Assembly: GCA_034422075.1 (NCBI GenBank)
Contig: DAOUJX010000019.1
Location: forward strand, 1 to 41,595
Length of the DNA: 41,595 nt
From: S34-282 sp034422075
GTDB taxonomy: Bacteria > Chloroflexota > Dehalococcoidia > Lucifugimonadales > Australimonadaceae
Direction of reading: 5' to 3'
Part shown: in pieces, positions 24,243 to 31,238 of the stretch
How the letters are laid out: each line of letters begins with the position of its first letter
Position numbering within the stretch: position 1 is the stretch's first letter
The notes under the pieces: generated by a model
Databases searched by the model: none
The model's input: the letters and a program-made list of their open reading frames with translations, nothing else
What the model was told of the DNA's origin: nothing
Translations under genes and position numbers: made by a program

Positions 24243-25592
24243 GTGCCCGAACTACATGACCTCACCGTAGCGCAGGCATCGGAGCGCATCGCCAAGCGGG
24301 AGCTCTCGCCCGTCGACCTGGCAGAGGCGCTGCTGGCGCGCATTGAAAGACTCGAACCGCAGCTTGGCGCGTGGGCGCGCGTCACCGGCGACGTTGCCCG
24401 CGAGGAGGCCAAGGCCGCGCAGGACAAGATCGAGCGCTCAGGCCCCAAGAGCCCTCTCCACGGTATCCCCGTCGGATTGAAGGACATCATCGATACGGCA
24501 GGCATCCTGACTGAGGGGGGCTCGGACGTACTTGAAGGCCGCGTGCCCGACGCCGATGCTCACTGCGTCGTCAAGCTCCGCCAGGCCGGGGCGGTCATGC
24601 TCGGGAAGACGACCACGACGGAGTTTGCGGGCGGCCATCCTTCGGCGGCGAAGAATCCGTGGAATGCGGAACACACGCCCGCCGGTTCGAGCAGTGGTTC
24701 GGGCGTCGCGGTGGCGGCGCGCATGGTGCCCGTAGCTCTCGGTACGCAGACGGTCGGCTCCGTCCTGCGCCCTGGCGCGTACAACGGCTGCGTCGGCTTC
24801 AAGCCGACCTTCGGGCGGATCGGCAGGACGGGCGTCATCTGGATGGCGTACTCGCTCGACCACGTCGGCACGCTCACGCGTTCGGTGGAGGACGCCGCGC
24901 TGATGCTGCAAGCGATGGCCGGTTACGACCCGAACGACCCCGACACCAACGACGCGCCGCTGCCCGACTTCCGGGCTGAGCTGGGCCGGGTCGAGCGCCC
25001 CCGCATCGGGCTGGTCAGGCGCTTCTTCCAAGAGGAGTCGGAGCCTGAGACGTGGGCCGCTCTCGAGCGCGTCGCGAACGACCTTGCGGAGGCCGGCGCG
25101 ACGGTAGAGGAGGTCGACCCCGACCTCGATTTTGGCGCCACTTACGCACACCACCGCGTCGTTCAGGAGAGCGAGATGCTACACGCGCACCAAGCGTACT
25201 GGCCCGAGCGCCGCGACCTCTACAAGCAGCGCACTCGCGAGTACCTGGAGGCAGGCGAGCAGCACTCCGCGATCACCTACATCGAGGCGCGCCGCGTGCA
25301 GCGCAACACCAGAGCGAAGTTTCATGGTGCGCTGCGGGATTGCGATGCGTTGCTCCTGCCGACGGCGTCCAGCCCTGCGCCGGCCAACCTGACGAACACC
25401 GGCGACACGCGCTTTCAGAGCTTCTTCACCTTCGCTGGCTTGCCAAGCATCTCCATCCCGATGGGGCTGGCCTCGAACGGGCTGCCCGTCGCGGCCCAAT
25501 TCGTTGCGCCGCAATGGCATGAGGTGCACCTGTTCGCCGTTGCCCAGTGGGCGGAGTCGGTACTGGGCGTGGATCTGAATCCGCTCCCGTAG
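24243..25592 (+). CDS. Amidase-signature hydrolase (GatA-like)
   Basis: 449 residues from the GTG at 24243, which follows AGGAGG at a normal distance; the longer frame upstream overlaps the phosphatase and is not used. The Ser-cisSer-Lys triad is visible: K80 in VGLKDIIDTAG, the serine-rich GSSSGSG at 148-154 and nucleophile S173 in QTVGSVLRPGA. The C-terminal part (LLPTASSPAP, SIPMGLASNGLPVAAQF) is standard for the family. It would hydrolyse a carboxamide. No GatB or GatC lies nearby, so a free amidase is more likely than the Glu-tRNA amidotransferase subunit. Confidence 0.9.
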   Translation: MPELHDLTVAQASERIAKRELSPVDLAEALLARIERLEPQLGAWARVTGDVAREEAKAAQDKIERSGPKSPLHGIPVGLKDIIDTAGILTEGGSDVLEGRVPDADAHCVVKLRQAGAVMLGKTTTTEFAGGHPSAAKNPWNAEHTPAGSSSGSGVAVAARMVPVALGTQTVGSVLRPGAYNGCVGFKPTFGRIGRTGVIWMAYSLDHVGTLTRSVEDAALMLQAMAGYDPNDPDTNDAPLPDFRAELGRVERPRIGLVRRFFQEESEPETWAALERVANDLAEAGATVEEVDPDLDFGATYAHHRVVQESEMLHAHQAYWPERRDLYKQRTREYLEAGEQHSAITYIEARRVQRNTRAKFHGALRDCDALLLPTASSPAPANLTNTGDTRFQSFFTFAGLPSISIPMGLASNGLPVAAQFVAPQWHEVHLFAVAQWAESVLGVDLNPLP

Positions 25593-25653
25593 AGAACCCC
25601 CTCCCGCCGGGAGCAGTAGAGACACCCTCTGCTAGACTCGGGTGCGAAGACCT

Positions 25654-26304
25654 ATGGCGCGCAGTCAGCAGACACTTCCCCTTCTCTTGCGCCCGATGCA
25701 GTGGTACGACCTCGATCAGGTGGCGGCCATCGAGCGGGACGCGTTTCCTACGCTGTGGCCCGGGACGTCGTATCGGCGTGAGATGCGCAACCGGCAGGCG
25801 GAGTACTCGATCTGTGAGCACCGCGAGGAGCACCTGACGCTTCCGCCGAAGCGGCCTAGGCGCAGCCTGATGGACTGGTTGCGCCGCCGTCGCCAAGAAC
25901 CGCCGCTCGAGGCGCCTCGCACCGTTCCGCTTCTTATTGGCTACGTTGGTTTGTGGTACATGGCTGGCGAGGCGCACATCGTCTCCATTGCCGTGCGTGA
26001 GGCATACCGGGGGCTGGGCGCGGGCGAGTTGCTCATGCTGGGTGCGGTCGAGATGGCGCTACGGCGCGGCTGCGAGGTGCTGACGCTGGAGGTGCGCGTG
26101 TCCAACGAGGCCGCGCAGCGCCTCTATGAGAAGTACGGCTTCAAGAACGTCGGACTCCGCCGCCGCTACTACTCCGACAACGGCGAGGACGCCTACATCA
26201 TGAGCACCGAATCGCTGCGCTCAGTGGAGTTCGAGAGCCTTTTTGACGAAGTGCGGTCAGGGTTCGAAGAGCGCTACGGCAACCCCGAGCGGTTGTATTT
26301 GTAG
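25654..26304 (+). CDS. GNAT N-acetyltransferase, RimI-like
   Basis: About 216 residues from the ATG at 25654 (GTG at 25642 is an alternative). GNAT fold: acetyl-CoA pyrophosphate loop VREAYRGLGAGELLML, beta-bulge VSIAVRE, and the RimI-type C-terminus LEVRVSNEAAQRLYEKYGFKNVGLRRRYYSDNGEDAYIM. Ribosomal-protein-S18 alanine acetyltransferases have this ending. Unusual is a basic insertion of about 45 residues (about 56-100, PKRPRRSLMDWLRRRRQEPP) in the N-terminal half. A hairpin GCGGAT-GCCG-ATCCGC at 26315-26330 lies just after the stop. Confidence 0.85.
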   Translation: MARSQQTLPLLLRPMQWYDLDQVAAIERDAFPTLWPGTSYRREMRNRQAEYSICEHREEHLTLPPKRPRRSLMDWLRRRRQEPPLEAPRTVPLLIGYVGLWYMAGEAHIVSIAVREAYRGLGAGELLMLGAVEMALRRGCEVLTLEVRVSNEAAQRLYEKYGFKNVGLRRRYYSDNGEDAYIMSTESLRSVEFESLFDEVRSGFEERYGNPERLYL

Positions 26305-26381
26305 GAAGCGCGATGCGGATGCCGATCCGCTCGAGCCGATGTAGGCCACCGCCTTCGTGGGGGGCGACGTGGGAGGGGAGG

Positions 26382-26522
26382 CTAGGCTAGCCGCCGGAAG
26401 GCTGTGATGAGCAGCGCGGTCGCGATGGCCAGGCCCAGAATGCGCCAGCGATTCGACCATGTAACGGCTGCCGCTTGCTTGGGTGCCTCATTGATCGATT
26501 CTTTTTCCTTCCGTTTGCACAT
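26382..26522 (-). CDS. 46-aa single-pass membrane peptide
   Basis: A 46-residue product: a basic N-terminus beginning MCKRKEKES, one hydrophobic helix (about 28-42, ILGLAIATALLITAF) and a short FRRLA end. The ATG at 26522 is preceded on the minus strand by AGGAGG with an 8-base spacing, the best ribosome site in this neighbourhood, so translation is likely. The longer open frame upstream of this ATG has no membrane or domain signal. Function unknown; it is divergent from a histidine phosphatase gene and convergent with the rimI-like gene. Confidence 0.5.
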   Translation of the reverse strand: MCKRKEKESINEAPKQAAAVTWSNRWRILGLAIATALLITAFRRLA

Positions 26523-26717
26523 GTGGACAACCTCCTGCCGGATGATGCGGTCAGCTCCCGGGCGTAATGTACGTCCGGCTCCCGCCCCCGACAACCCGCA
26601 TTCGCCACCGTTTCTTTGGTGCGCTAGAGGTTGCGTGCCGGTTCGCGTACCATCGCCGCATCCATTGGCGTCCGGACTGAGGCGATGCATGGCGATTGAG
26701 AGGGCGGTAGGCTAGTC

Positions 26718-27344
26718 ATGGGGCAAACGCACTTCTATTTTGTCCGCCACGGGCGCACGCAATGGAATGTGGAAGGGCGCGTGCAAGGTGGCGGCAACCT
26801 CGACAGGGTCGGTGTTGCGCAGGTGTGCGCGCTCGCCCGCAGGCTGGCTTCGCACCAATTCGAGGCCGTGTACGCGAGCCCGCTGCCGCGCACGCGACAG
26901 ACTGCAGCCATCGTTGCGGGCGCCCTTGGCTTGCCTGTGCGCCTCCACTTCCTGCTGCGCGACCTTGACTATGGCGAGACGGCGGGCATGCTGACGACGG
27001 AGCTCCGCGCGCAATACCCCGATCTATGGGAACGTTTGCGCACTGCACCGGAGACAGTCGAGTTTCCGGGAGGAGAGAGCCTGGGTGCGCTGCGCCGGCG
27101 TATGGAGCGCTTCATGCGCGAGGTCGCAATGCGCCACTCAGGCGACGTGCTCGTGGTCACGCACGATTCGCCCGTCAGGGTCGTCGCAAGTCTTGCAATG
27201 GGGTTGGGCGACGTAGAGCATGGGCGGCCTGAGTTGGTGACCGGGCTTGCATCGCTTACTGTCGCCACGTGGGTTGACGGGGCGGTATCGCTCGAAGTGC
27301 ACGGCGATGTAGCGCACCTGGAGGAGGTTGACGCGCTTGCCTGA
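26718..27344 (+). CDS. Histidine phosphatase (phosphoglycerate mutase-like), second copy
   Basis: A 208-residue protein of the same superfamily as 23603-24232 but clearly diverged. Catalytic motif FVRHGRTQWN at 9-18, second arginine in YASPLPRTRQTA, catalytic acid in LRDLDYGETAG and second histidine in VVTHDSPVRVV. HGRTQWN in place of HGETxWN is a modest deviation. Substrate unknown. Its last bases overlap the start region of the endonuclease III gene, implying co-transcription with nth and the SprT-like gene. Confidence 0.88.
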   Translation: MGQTHFYFVRHGRTQWNVEGRVQGGGNLDRVGVAQVCALARRLASHQFEAVYASPLPRTRQTAAIVAGALGLPVRLHFLLRDLDYGETAGMLTTELRAQYPDLWERLRTAPETVEFPGGESLGALRRRMERFMREVAMRHSGDVLVVTHDSPVRVVASLAMGLGDVEHGRPELVTGLASLTVATWVDGAVSLEVHGDVAHLEEVDALA

Positions 27345-28188
27345 TTTGGATGCAAGCCGGCGCGGGGGTGGTCGTTCTTCGGGCACGTCAGCGCGTTCGG
27401 GGGTGCCAGGACGGGCAGGGGTCGGGCGGCGGCAAAAGGTACTACGCCCGCGCAGCGTTCGCGGGATTAGGCCGTATTCGCTCGAAGAGGCGTACGAACT
27501 TCTCGCGTCCTACTATGGCGTGGTAGACCATCGACCGCGCATTCCGCCACTCGACGAGTTGGTGTGGACCATCCTTTCGCAGCATACGTCCGACCTGAAC
27601 GCGGGGCGGGCGTATGACTCGCTGCGCGCCGCACTGCCGACGTGGGACGACGTGCTGGCAGCGCCTGTTGGAGAGGTGGCGGACGCCATCCGGCACGGAG
27701 GGCTCGCCGACCAGAAGGCGCCGCGCATTCAGGAGGTGCTGGGCACGGTGAGGGAGCGCACCGGCGGCTTCGACATCGCCTTCCTTGCCGAGATGCCTAT
27801 CGACGACGCGAAGGAGTGGCTGAAGTCCCTGCCCGGTGTTGGGCCTAAGACTGCGGCAGTCGTCCTGTCGTTCTCGCTGGGCAGGCCGGTGTTCGCGGTC
27901 GATACGCACATCTACCGCGTCGCGGGGCGGCTCGGCCTGATCGGCCCCAAGGTTGGCGTGGACGAGGCTCACGACGTGCTGGAGGCGTCGATAGACCCGG
28001 AGCGGGTGTTCCCCGCGCACGTCTACCTCATTACGCACGGTCGGCGCATCTGCAAGGCGCAGCGGCCTCTGTGCGGCGCATGCGTTCTGGTCGAGCGCTG
28101 TCCTGCGCGCCTGCAGCTGGAGCGGCGCGGGCTGACCGGCGTTGCACCCGACGACCTGCGCCCGGAGCTTGCGCCGAAGCCGTTATGA
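27337..28188 (+). CDS. nth: Endonuclease III-type DNA glycosylase/AP lyase
   Basis: About 283 residues. I chose the TTG at 27337 because GAGGAGG (27321-27327) sits 9 bases upstream; TTG 27328 directly abuts it. After a basic, disordered-looking extension of about 45 residues comes the HhH-GPD fold: hairpin LKSLPGVGPKTAAVVL carrying the catalytic lysine, AVDTHIYRV with the catalytic aspartate, and the cluster loop C-x6-C-x2-C-x5-C (CKAQRPLCGACVLVERC) for a [4Fe-4S]. It removes oxidised pyrimidines and cuts abasic sites. The N-terminal extension is longer than in E. coli Nth (211 aa). It overlaps the next gene by ATGA. Confidence 0.92.
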   Translation: MPDLDASRRGGGRSSGTSARSGVPGRAGVGRRQKVLRPRSVRGIRPYSLEEAYELLASYYGVVDHRPRIPPLDELVWTILSQHTSDLNAGRAYDSLRAALPTWDDVLAAPVGEVADAIRHGGLADQKAPRIQEVLGTVRERTGGFDIAFLAEMPIDDAKEWLKSLPGVGPKTAAVVLSFSLGRPVFAVDTHIYRVAGRLGLIGPKVGVDEAHDVLEASIDPERVFPAHVYLITHGRRICKAQRPLCGACVLVERCPARLQLERRGLTGVAPDDLRPELAPKPL

Positions 28189-28703
28189 CGCCGTCGTTCG
28201 CCGGCGAAATCGAGCAGTTGCTCGCTGACCTGTGCCGCGAGCACGGGCTCGCTGTGCCTGTGCTCGAATGGTCGACGCGGATGCACCGCATGCTGGGTCG
28301 CGCCTACTACGCCACGCCCGCCATTCGCCTATCGGCATGGCTAGAAGAGGGGCAGGCGCGTGAGACGCTGCGGCATGAGCTGGCGCATATTGCCATGCAC
28401 GCGAGCATGCGCAAGGGCAGCAAGCGTGAGCCGCCTCACGGTGCACAGTGGCGCGAATGGGTCCGTCGGCTTGGTGCGGAGCCGCGTGCGCTCGCGAAAT
28501 CGCCGCCGGCGTTCGCGCCGCAAAGCACCAGCGCACGTGCGACGGGCCTCGAGTGCAGAGGTTGCGGTGCTCGGTTCGTCCGCCGCCGCGTAGAGCGCGG
28601 GCTCTATCACACCGACTGCGGCCCGGGTAAGGGCGCGTTGCGCACCGTGGTCCGCGACGAGGCTGAGGCTGTCCGTCGGTGGGCAATGCACACGAACTGC
28701 TGA
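28185..28703 (+). CDS. SprT-like zinc metalloprotease-fold protein
   Basis: 172 residues from the ATG at 28185, overlapping the nth stop as ATGA. HELAH at 64-68 is the zinc-binding HExxH of SprT-like proteins, with an upstream helix-strand region (RAYYATPAIRLS) typical of the family. A C-terminal zinc ribbon is present, but its second half is altered: C124-x2-C127 then H142-x2-C145, so one usual cysteine may be replaced by histidine. SprT-like proteins include DNA-protein crosslink proteases (Spartan); linkage to nth fits DNA repair, but this is an inference. Confidence 0.82.
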   Translation: MTPSFAGEIEQLLADLCREHGLAVPVLEWSTRMHRMLGRAYYATPAIRLSAWLEEGQARETLRHELAHIAMHASMRKGSKREPPHGAQWREWVRRLGAEPRALAKSPPAFAPQSTSARATGLECRGCGARFVRRRVERGLYHTDCGPGKGALRTVVRDEAEAVRRWAMHTNC

Positions 28704-28730
28704 TTGACCCGGAAGTCCCCCCGCTACCCC

Positions 28731-28759
28731 TTGGCAAGCGAGCATGCAACCCCTACGAT
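28731..28759 (+). promoter_or_regulatory. Promoter of the structured RNA
   Basis: TTGGCA (28731-28736), exactly 17 bases, then TACGAT (28754-28759), giving a start near G28766. It matches the sigma70 consensus at five and four of six positions and lies in a non-coding gap directly before the hairpin-rich stretch. Confidence 0.6.
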
Positions 28760-28765
28760 TGCCCC

Positions 28766-28998
28766 GTGGCGATAGGCCACAGAAAGGGGGTGATCCAGTA
28801 GTGTTACCAAGTACTCATCGCACTGCTGCGTCACCCGCTGCCCGCCGGTAGCGACCGACCACGGTCGAGGTCAGTCACCGGCGATCCCATCGCTGGACCT
28901 GTCGACGGGTCTAAGCGAGGCGCAGCAGGGTGCGAGCCTTCCTAGCGGAAGGTATTAGGCGGGCGCCCCGGTCGCTAGATAGGCGATCGGGGCGCTTT
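28766..28998 (+). ncRNA. Unidentified highly structured RNA of about 233 nt
   Basis: The 350-base gap between the SprT-like gene and the LLM gene has no open frame of note but folds strongly. Stems seen: GTGGC/GCCAC (28766-28780); GGGTGA plus CAGTAGTG (28788-28803) with CACTGCTG plus TCACCC (28821-28836); long-range GCTGC..GCC (28837-28846) with GGC-GCAGC (28919-28926), enclosing CGACCG-ACCA-CGGTCG (28852-28867) and AGGTC..GACCT (28868-28900) that holds GCGAT-CCC-ATCGC; CCTTCC-TAGC-GGAAGG (28937-28952); and a final terminator. CACCC at 28832-28836 can pair either with GGGTG at 28788-28792 or with GGGTG at 28928-28932, so two states are possible. I recognise no Rfam family; a trans-acting small RNA or a riboswitch/attenuator for the LLM-argC genes are the main options. 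Confidence 0.6.
28963..28998 (+). terminator. Strong intrinsic terminator hairpin
   Basis: A 13-bp stem (28963-28975 with 28983-28995, one G-T pair) with a seven-base loop TAGATAG, followed by only TTT. It closes the structured RNA 56 bases before the LLM start codon, so it would end the RNA or attenuate read-through into LLM-argC. Confidence 0.65.
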
Positions 28999-29053
28999 GC
29001 GCTGCTCACGCCACTGCTATACCGTCGCATCGCGTGCGATAATCCCATACATC

Positions 29054-29992
29054 GTGGCCATCAGAATCGGCATAGGGACGGCGTCGGCGATGGCCCGCGA
29101 GGGCCGCGAAGCATTCCTGCGCTACCTTGATGTGCTCGAAGAGCAGGACTGGGACTCGCTGTGGTTCACCGACCGCATCGTCGGTGCGCCCTGGGTGGTG
29201 GACCCGCTCATCGGGATGGCGGTTGCGGCGACGCGGACGGAGCGGCTGAAGTTCGGCACCGGGGTGTTGCTGATGTCGGTGCGCAGCCCTGTGCTCGTTG
29301 CCCGTGCCCTTGCCACGCTCGATCTGCTCTCGCGCGGGCGGCTTGCGTCGGTAGGCGTGGGCGTGGGCCAAGAATCGCCGCTCGAGTACGACGCCATGGG
29401 CGTCCGCAAGCGCGACCGCGGCAGGCGTCTCGACCAGGCCATTCAGGTCATGCGCCGCCTTTGGACGGAGGAGCGCGTGACCTACGAGAGCGAGTTCCTG
29501 CGCCTGGACGATTCCGGGGTCAATCCGCGCCCGGGCAGGCTAATTCCCATTTGGATTGGCGGGCGCACGGAGCATGCGCTCAGGCGAACAGGCAGGCTGG
29601 GCGACGGATGGCTACCGTCCCAAGTGACTGTAGATGACGTTGCGGACGGCGTCATGAAGATAAGGGAGTACGCCGCGGAAGCGGGTCGGAGCATCGAGGA
29701 CGATCATTACGGCATTCAGCTGGGCGTATACGTTGTTGAGAGTGGGCCGGTGCCGATGGAGCACATCGAAGCGCACTTGCTCCGACGCCGCACGGACGTG
29801 AGTCTCGACGCGCTCAACCTGCTGGGCACTGTCGACCAGATACAGGCGCGGGTGCGGGAGTACATCGACGCCGGCGCGACCAAGTTCGTCGTCAATCCCG
29901 CGTGCCCGCCGCACGAGGTCGTTCAACAGGTCGAGTTGCTGACCGAGGCGCTCGTCAAGCCATACCACACGCGCAAGGCGGTCGTCACATGA
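29054..29992 (+). CDS. Luciferase-like monooxygenase (LLM, flavin/F420-dependent oxidoreductase)
   Basis: 312 residues from the GTG at 29054; GATAAT at 29038-29043 lies 10 bases before it, and the longer frame runs into the terminator. TIM-barrel of the bacterial luciferase superfamily: IRIGIGTASAMAREG start, LWFTDRI, RLKFGTGVLLMSVRSPVLVARALATLDLLSRGR, GVGVGQESPLEYDAMGV and IPIWIGGRTEHALRR. Members use F420 or FMN to reduce or oxygenate varied substrates; the cofactor is not decided by sequence. The stop overlaps the argC start (ATGA), so the two are translationally coupled, although no role in arginine synthesis is known. Confidence 0.9.
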   Translation: MAIRIGIGTASAMAREGREAFLRYLDVLEEQDWDSLWFTDRIVGAPWVVDPLIGMAVAATRTERLKFGTGVLLMSVRSPVLVARALATLDLLSRGRLASVGVGVGQESPLEYDAMGVRKRDRGRRLDQAIQVMRRLWTEERVTYESEFLRLDDSGVNPRPGRLIPIWIGGRTEHALRRTGRLGDGWLPSQVTVDDVADGVMKIREYAAEAGRSIEDDHYGIQLGVYVVESGPVPMEHIEAHLLRRRTDVSLDALNLLGTVDQIQARVREYIDAGATKFVVNPACPPHEVVQQVELLTEALVKPYHTRKAVVT

Positions 29993-31023
29993 AAGTAGGC
30001 ATCCTGAACGTTACGGGCTACGCGGGCGTCGAGCTCGCGCGCATCCTGCACCATCACCCTGAGGCGGAAATCAGCGGCGTCACAGGCCGCTCGTCGGCAG
30101 GCCAACGACTGGCGGAAGTCTTTCCACACCTCGCCGAAGTTGACATTGAAATCGAGCCGGAACTGACGGCTAGCGCGGACATTGTCTTCTCAGCGCTGCC
30201 GCAGACGGCGAGTGCCGAGGCGTGCGAGTCGTTCGTCCGCGACGGCGTCAAGGTGGTGGACATCAGCGCCGACTTCCGCCTGCACGACCCGGCCGAATAC
30301 CAGCGATGGTACGGGCAGGAGCATCCCGCGCCGGACCTGCTGGAGACGTCGGTGTACGGCTTGACCGAGCTCGACCGAGAGGGGGTCACGGGGGCGTCGC
30401 TCGTCGCCAATCCTGGCTGCTACCCCACCGGCGCACTGCTCGCGTTGGCGCCGGTCGTGAAGGCCGGTCTTATCACCGAGCAGGTCATCGTCGACGCCAA
30501 GTCGGGCGTGTCGGGGGCGGGCAGGGGGCTCAGCCTGGGCACGCACTTCAGCGAGGTCAACGAGAACGTCTTCGCCTACGGCATTGGCGGCCATCGGCAC
30601 TTGCCCGAGATCACACAGGAACTGCGCCGCCTGCGCTCCGGCTACGAGCCGAAGGTCATCTTCCAGCCGCACCTCATCCCGATGACGCGCGGCATTCTCG
30701 ACAGCGTCTACGCCGATTTCGTCGATGGCGCGTTCCCCTCGTCCGCGATTGCCAAGGAAGAGATGGAAGCGCTCTACGCCGACTACTACAAGGATGACCC
30801 ATTCGTGCGCGTCGTCGATGCGGCTCCGCAGACCAAGCAGACGTGGGGCAACAACGACTGCCTCATTCATGCAACGGTCGACCAGCATACGGGCCGCCTG
30901 GTCGTATTCGCCGCTATCGACAACTTGGTGAAGGGCGCCGCAGGGCAGGCTGTGCAGAACATGAACCTCATGTTCGATCTGCCGGAGACCGCCGGCCTGG
31001 AGCACCTGGCGATCTACCCGTGA
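29989..31023 (+). CDS. argC: N-acetyl-gamma-glutamyl-phosphate reductase ArgC
   Basis: 344 residues from the ATG at 29989. N-terminal Rossmann motif GILNVTGYAGVELARIL, catalytic cysteine C144 in NPGCYPTGALL, substrate region KSGVSGAGRG, the histidine-rich GIGGHRHLPEI, and the C-terminal NLVKGAAGQAVQNMNLM. It reduces N-acetylglutamyl phosphate with NADPH in arginine synthesis. The usual variant GGTGYSG is GYAG-containing here with LNVTGYAG. Other arg genes are not in the window. It is coupled to the LLM gene upstream. Confidence 0.95.
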   Translation: MKVGILNVTGYAGVELARILHHHPEAEISGVTGRSSAGQRLAEVFPHLAEVDIEIEPELTASADIVFSALPQTASAEACESFVRDGVKVVDISADFRLHDPAEYQRWYGQEHPAPDLLETSVYGLTELDREGVTGASLVANPGCYPTGALLALAPVVKAGLITEQVIVDAKSGVSGAGRGLSLGTHFSEVNENVFAYGIGGHRHLPEITQELRRLRSGYEPKVIFQPHLIPMTRGILDSVYADFVDGAFPSSAIAKEEMEALYADYYKDDPFVRVVDAAPQTKQTWGNNDCLIHATVDQHTGRLVVFAAIDNLVKGAAGQAVQNMNLMFDLPETAGLEHLAIYP

Positions 31024-31086
31024 GGCGAACGGGGCAGGGGGGCGCCTAGCGTGCCGCTCCTGCTCATATGCGACAATACCTAGGGC

Positions 31087-31163
31087 GCCCCCATCGTCTA
31101 GAGGCCTAGGACGCCACCCTTTCAAGGTGGAGATCAGGGGTTCGAATCCCCTTGGGGGCACCA
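31087..31163 (+). tRNA. tRNA-Glu (TTC)
   Basis: A 77-base cloverleaf. The acceptor GCCCCCA pairs with TGGGGGC, the anticodon stem CCACC/GGTGG encloses loop CTTTCAA with anticodon TTC, and the T arm is GGGG/CCCC with TTCGAAT. Discriminator A and CCA are encoded. GACAAT at 31072-31077 is a possible -10 element. Confidence 0.97.
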
Positions 31164-31238
31164 GGCCGTCCGCGGGCTCGTGGGAGCTGTTGCGCTATAG
31201 ACGGAGCGTGGACGGGGAACCGTGAAGGGCGCTCCACG

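Noticed and set aside
28766..28998. T-box riboswitch (AGGGTGCGAGCC near 28927 resembles the AGGGTGGNACCGCG box)
   Set aside because: The essential TGGN that pairs with the tRNA 3' end is missing, and no stem I specifier layout is evident.
28766..28998. SRP RNA, RNase P RNA, tmRNA or 6S RNA
   Set aside because: No GGAAGCAGC-type SRP tip and no tRNA-like CCA end. The length and layout do not fit RNase P, and the multi-branched fold is unlike the single long 6S hairpin.
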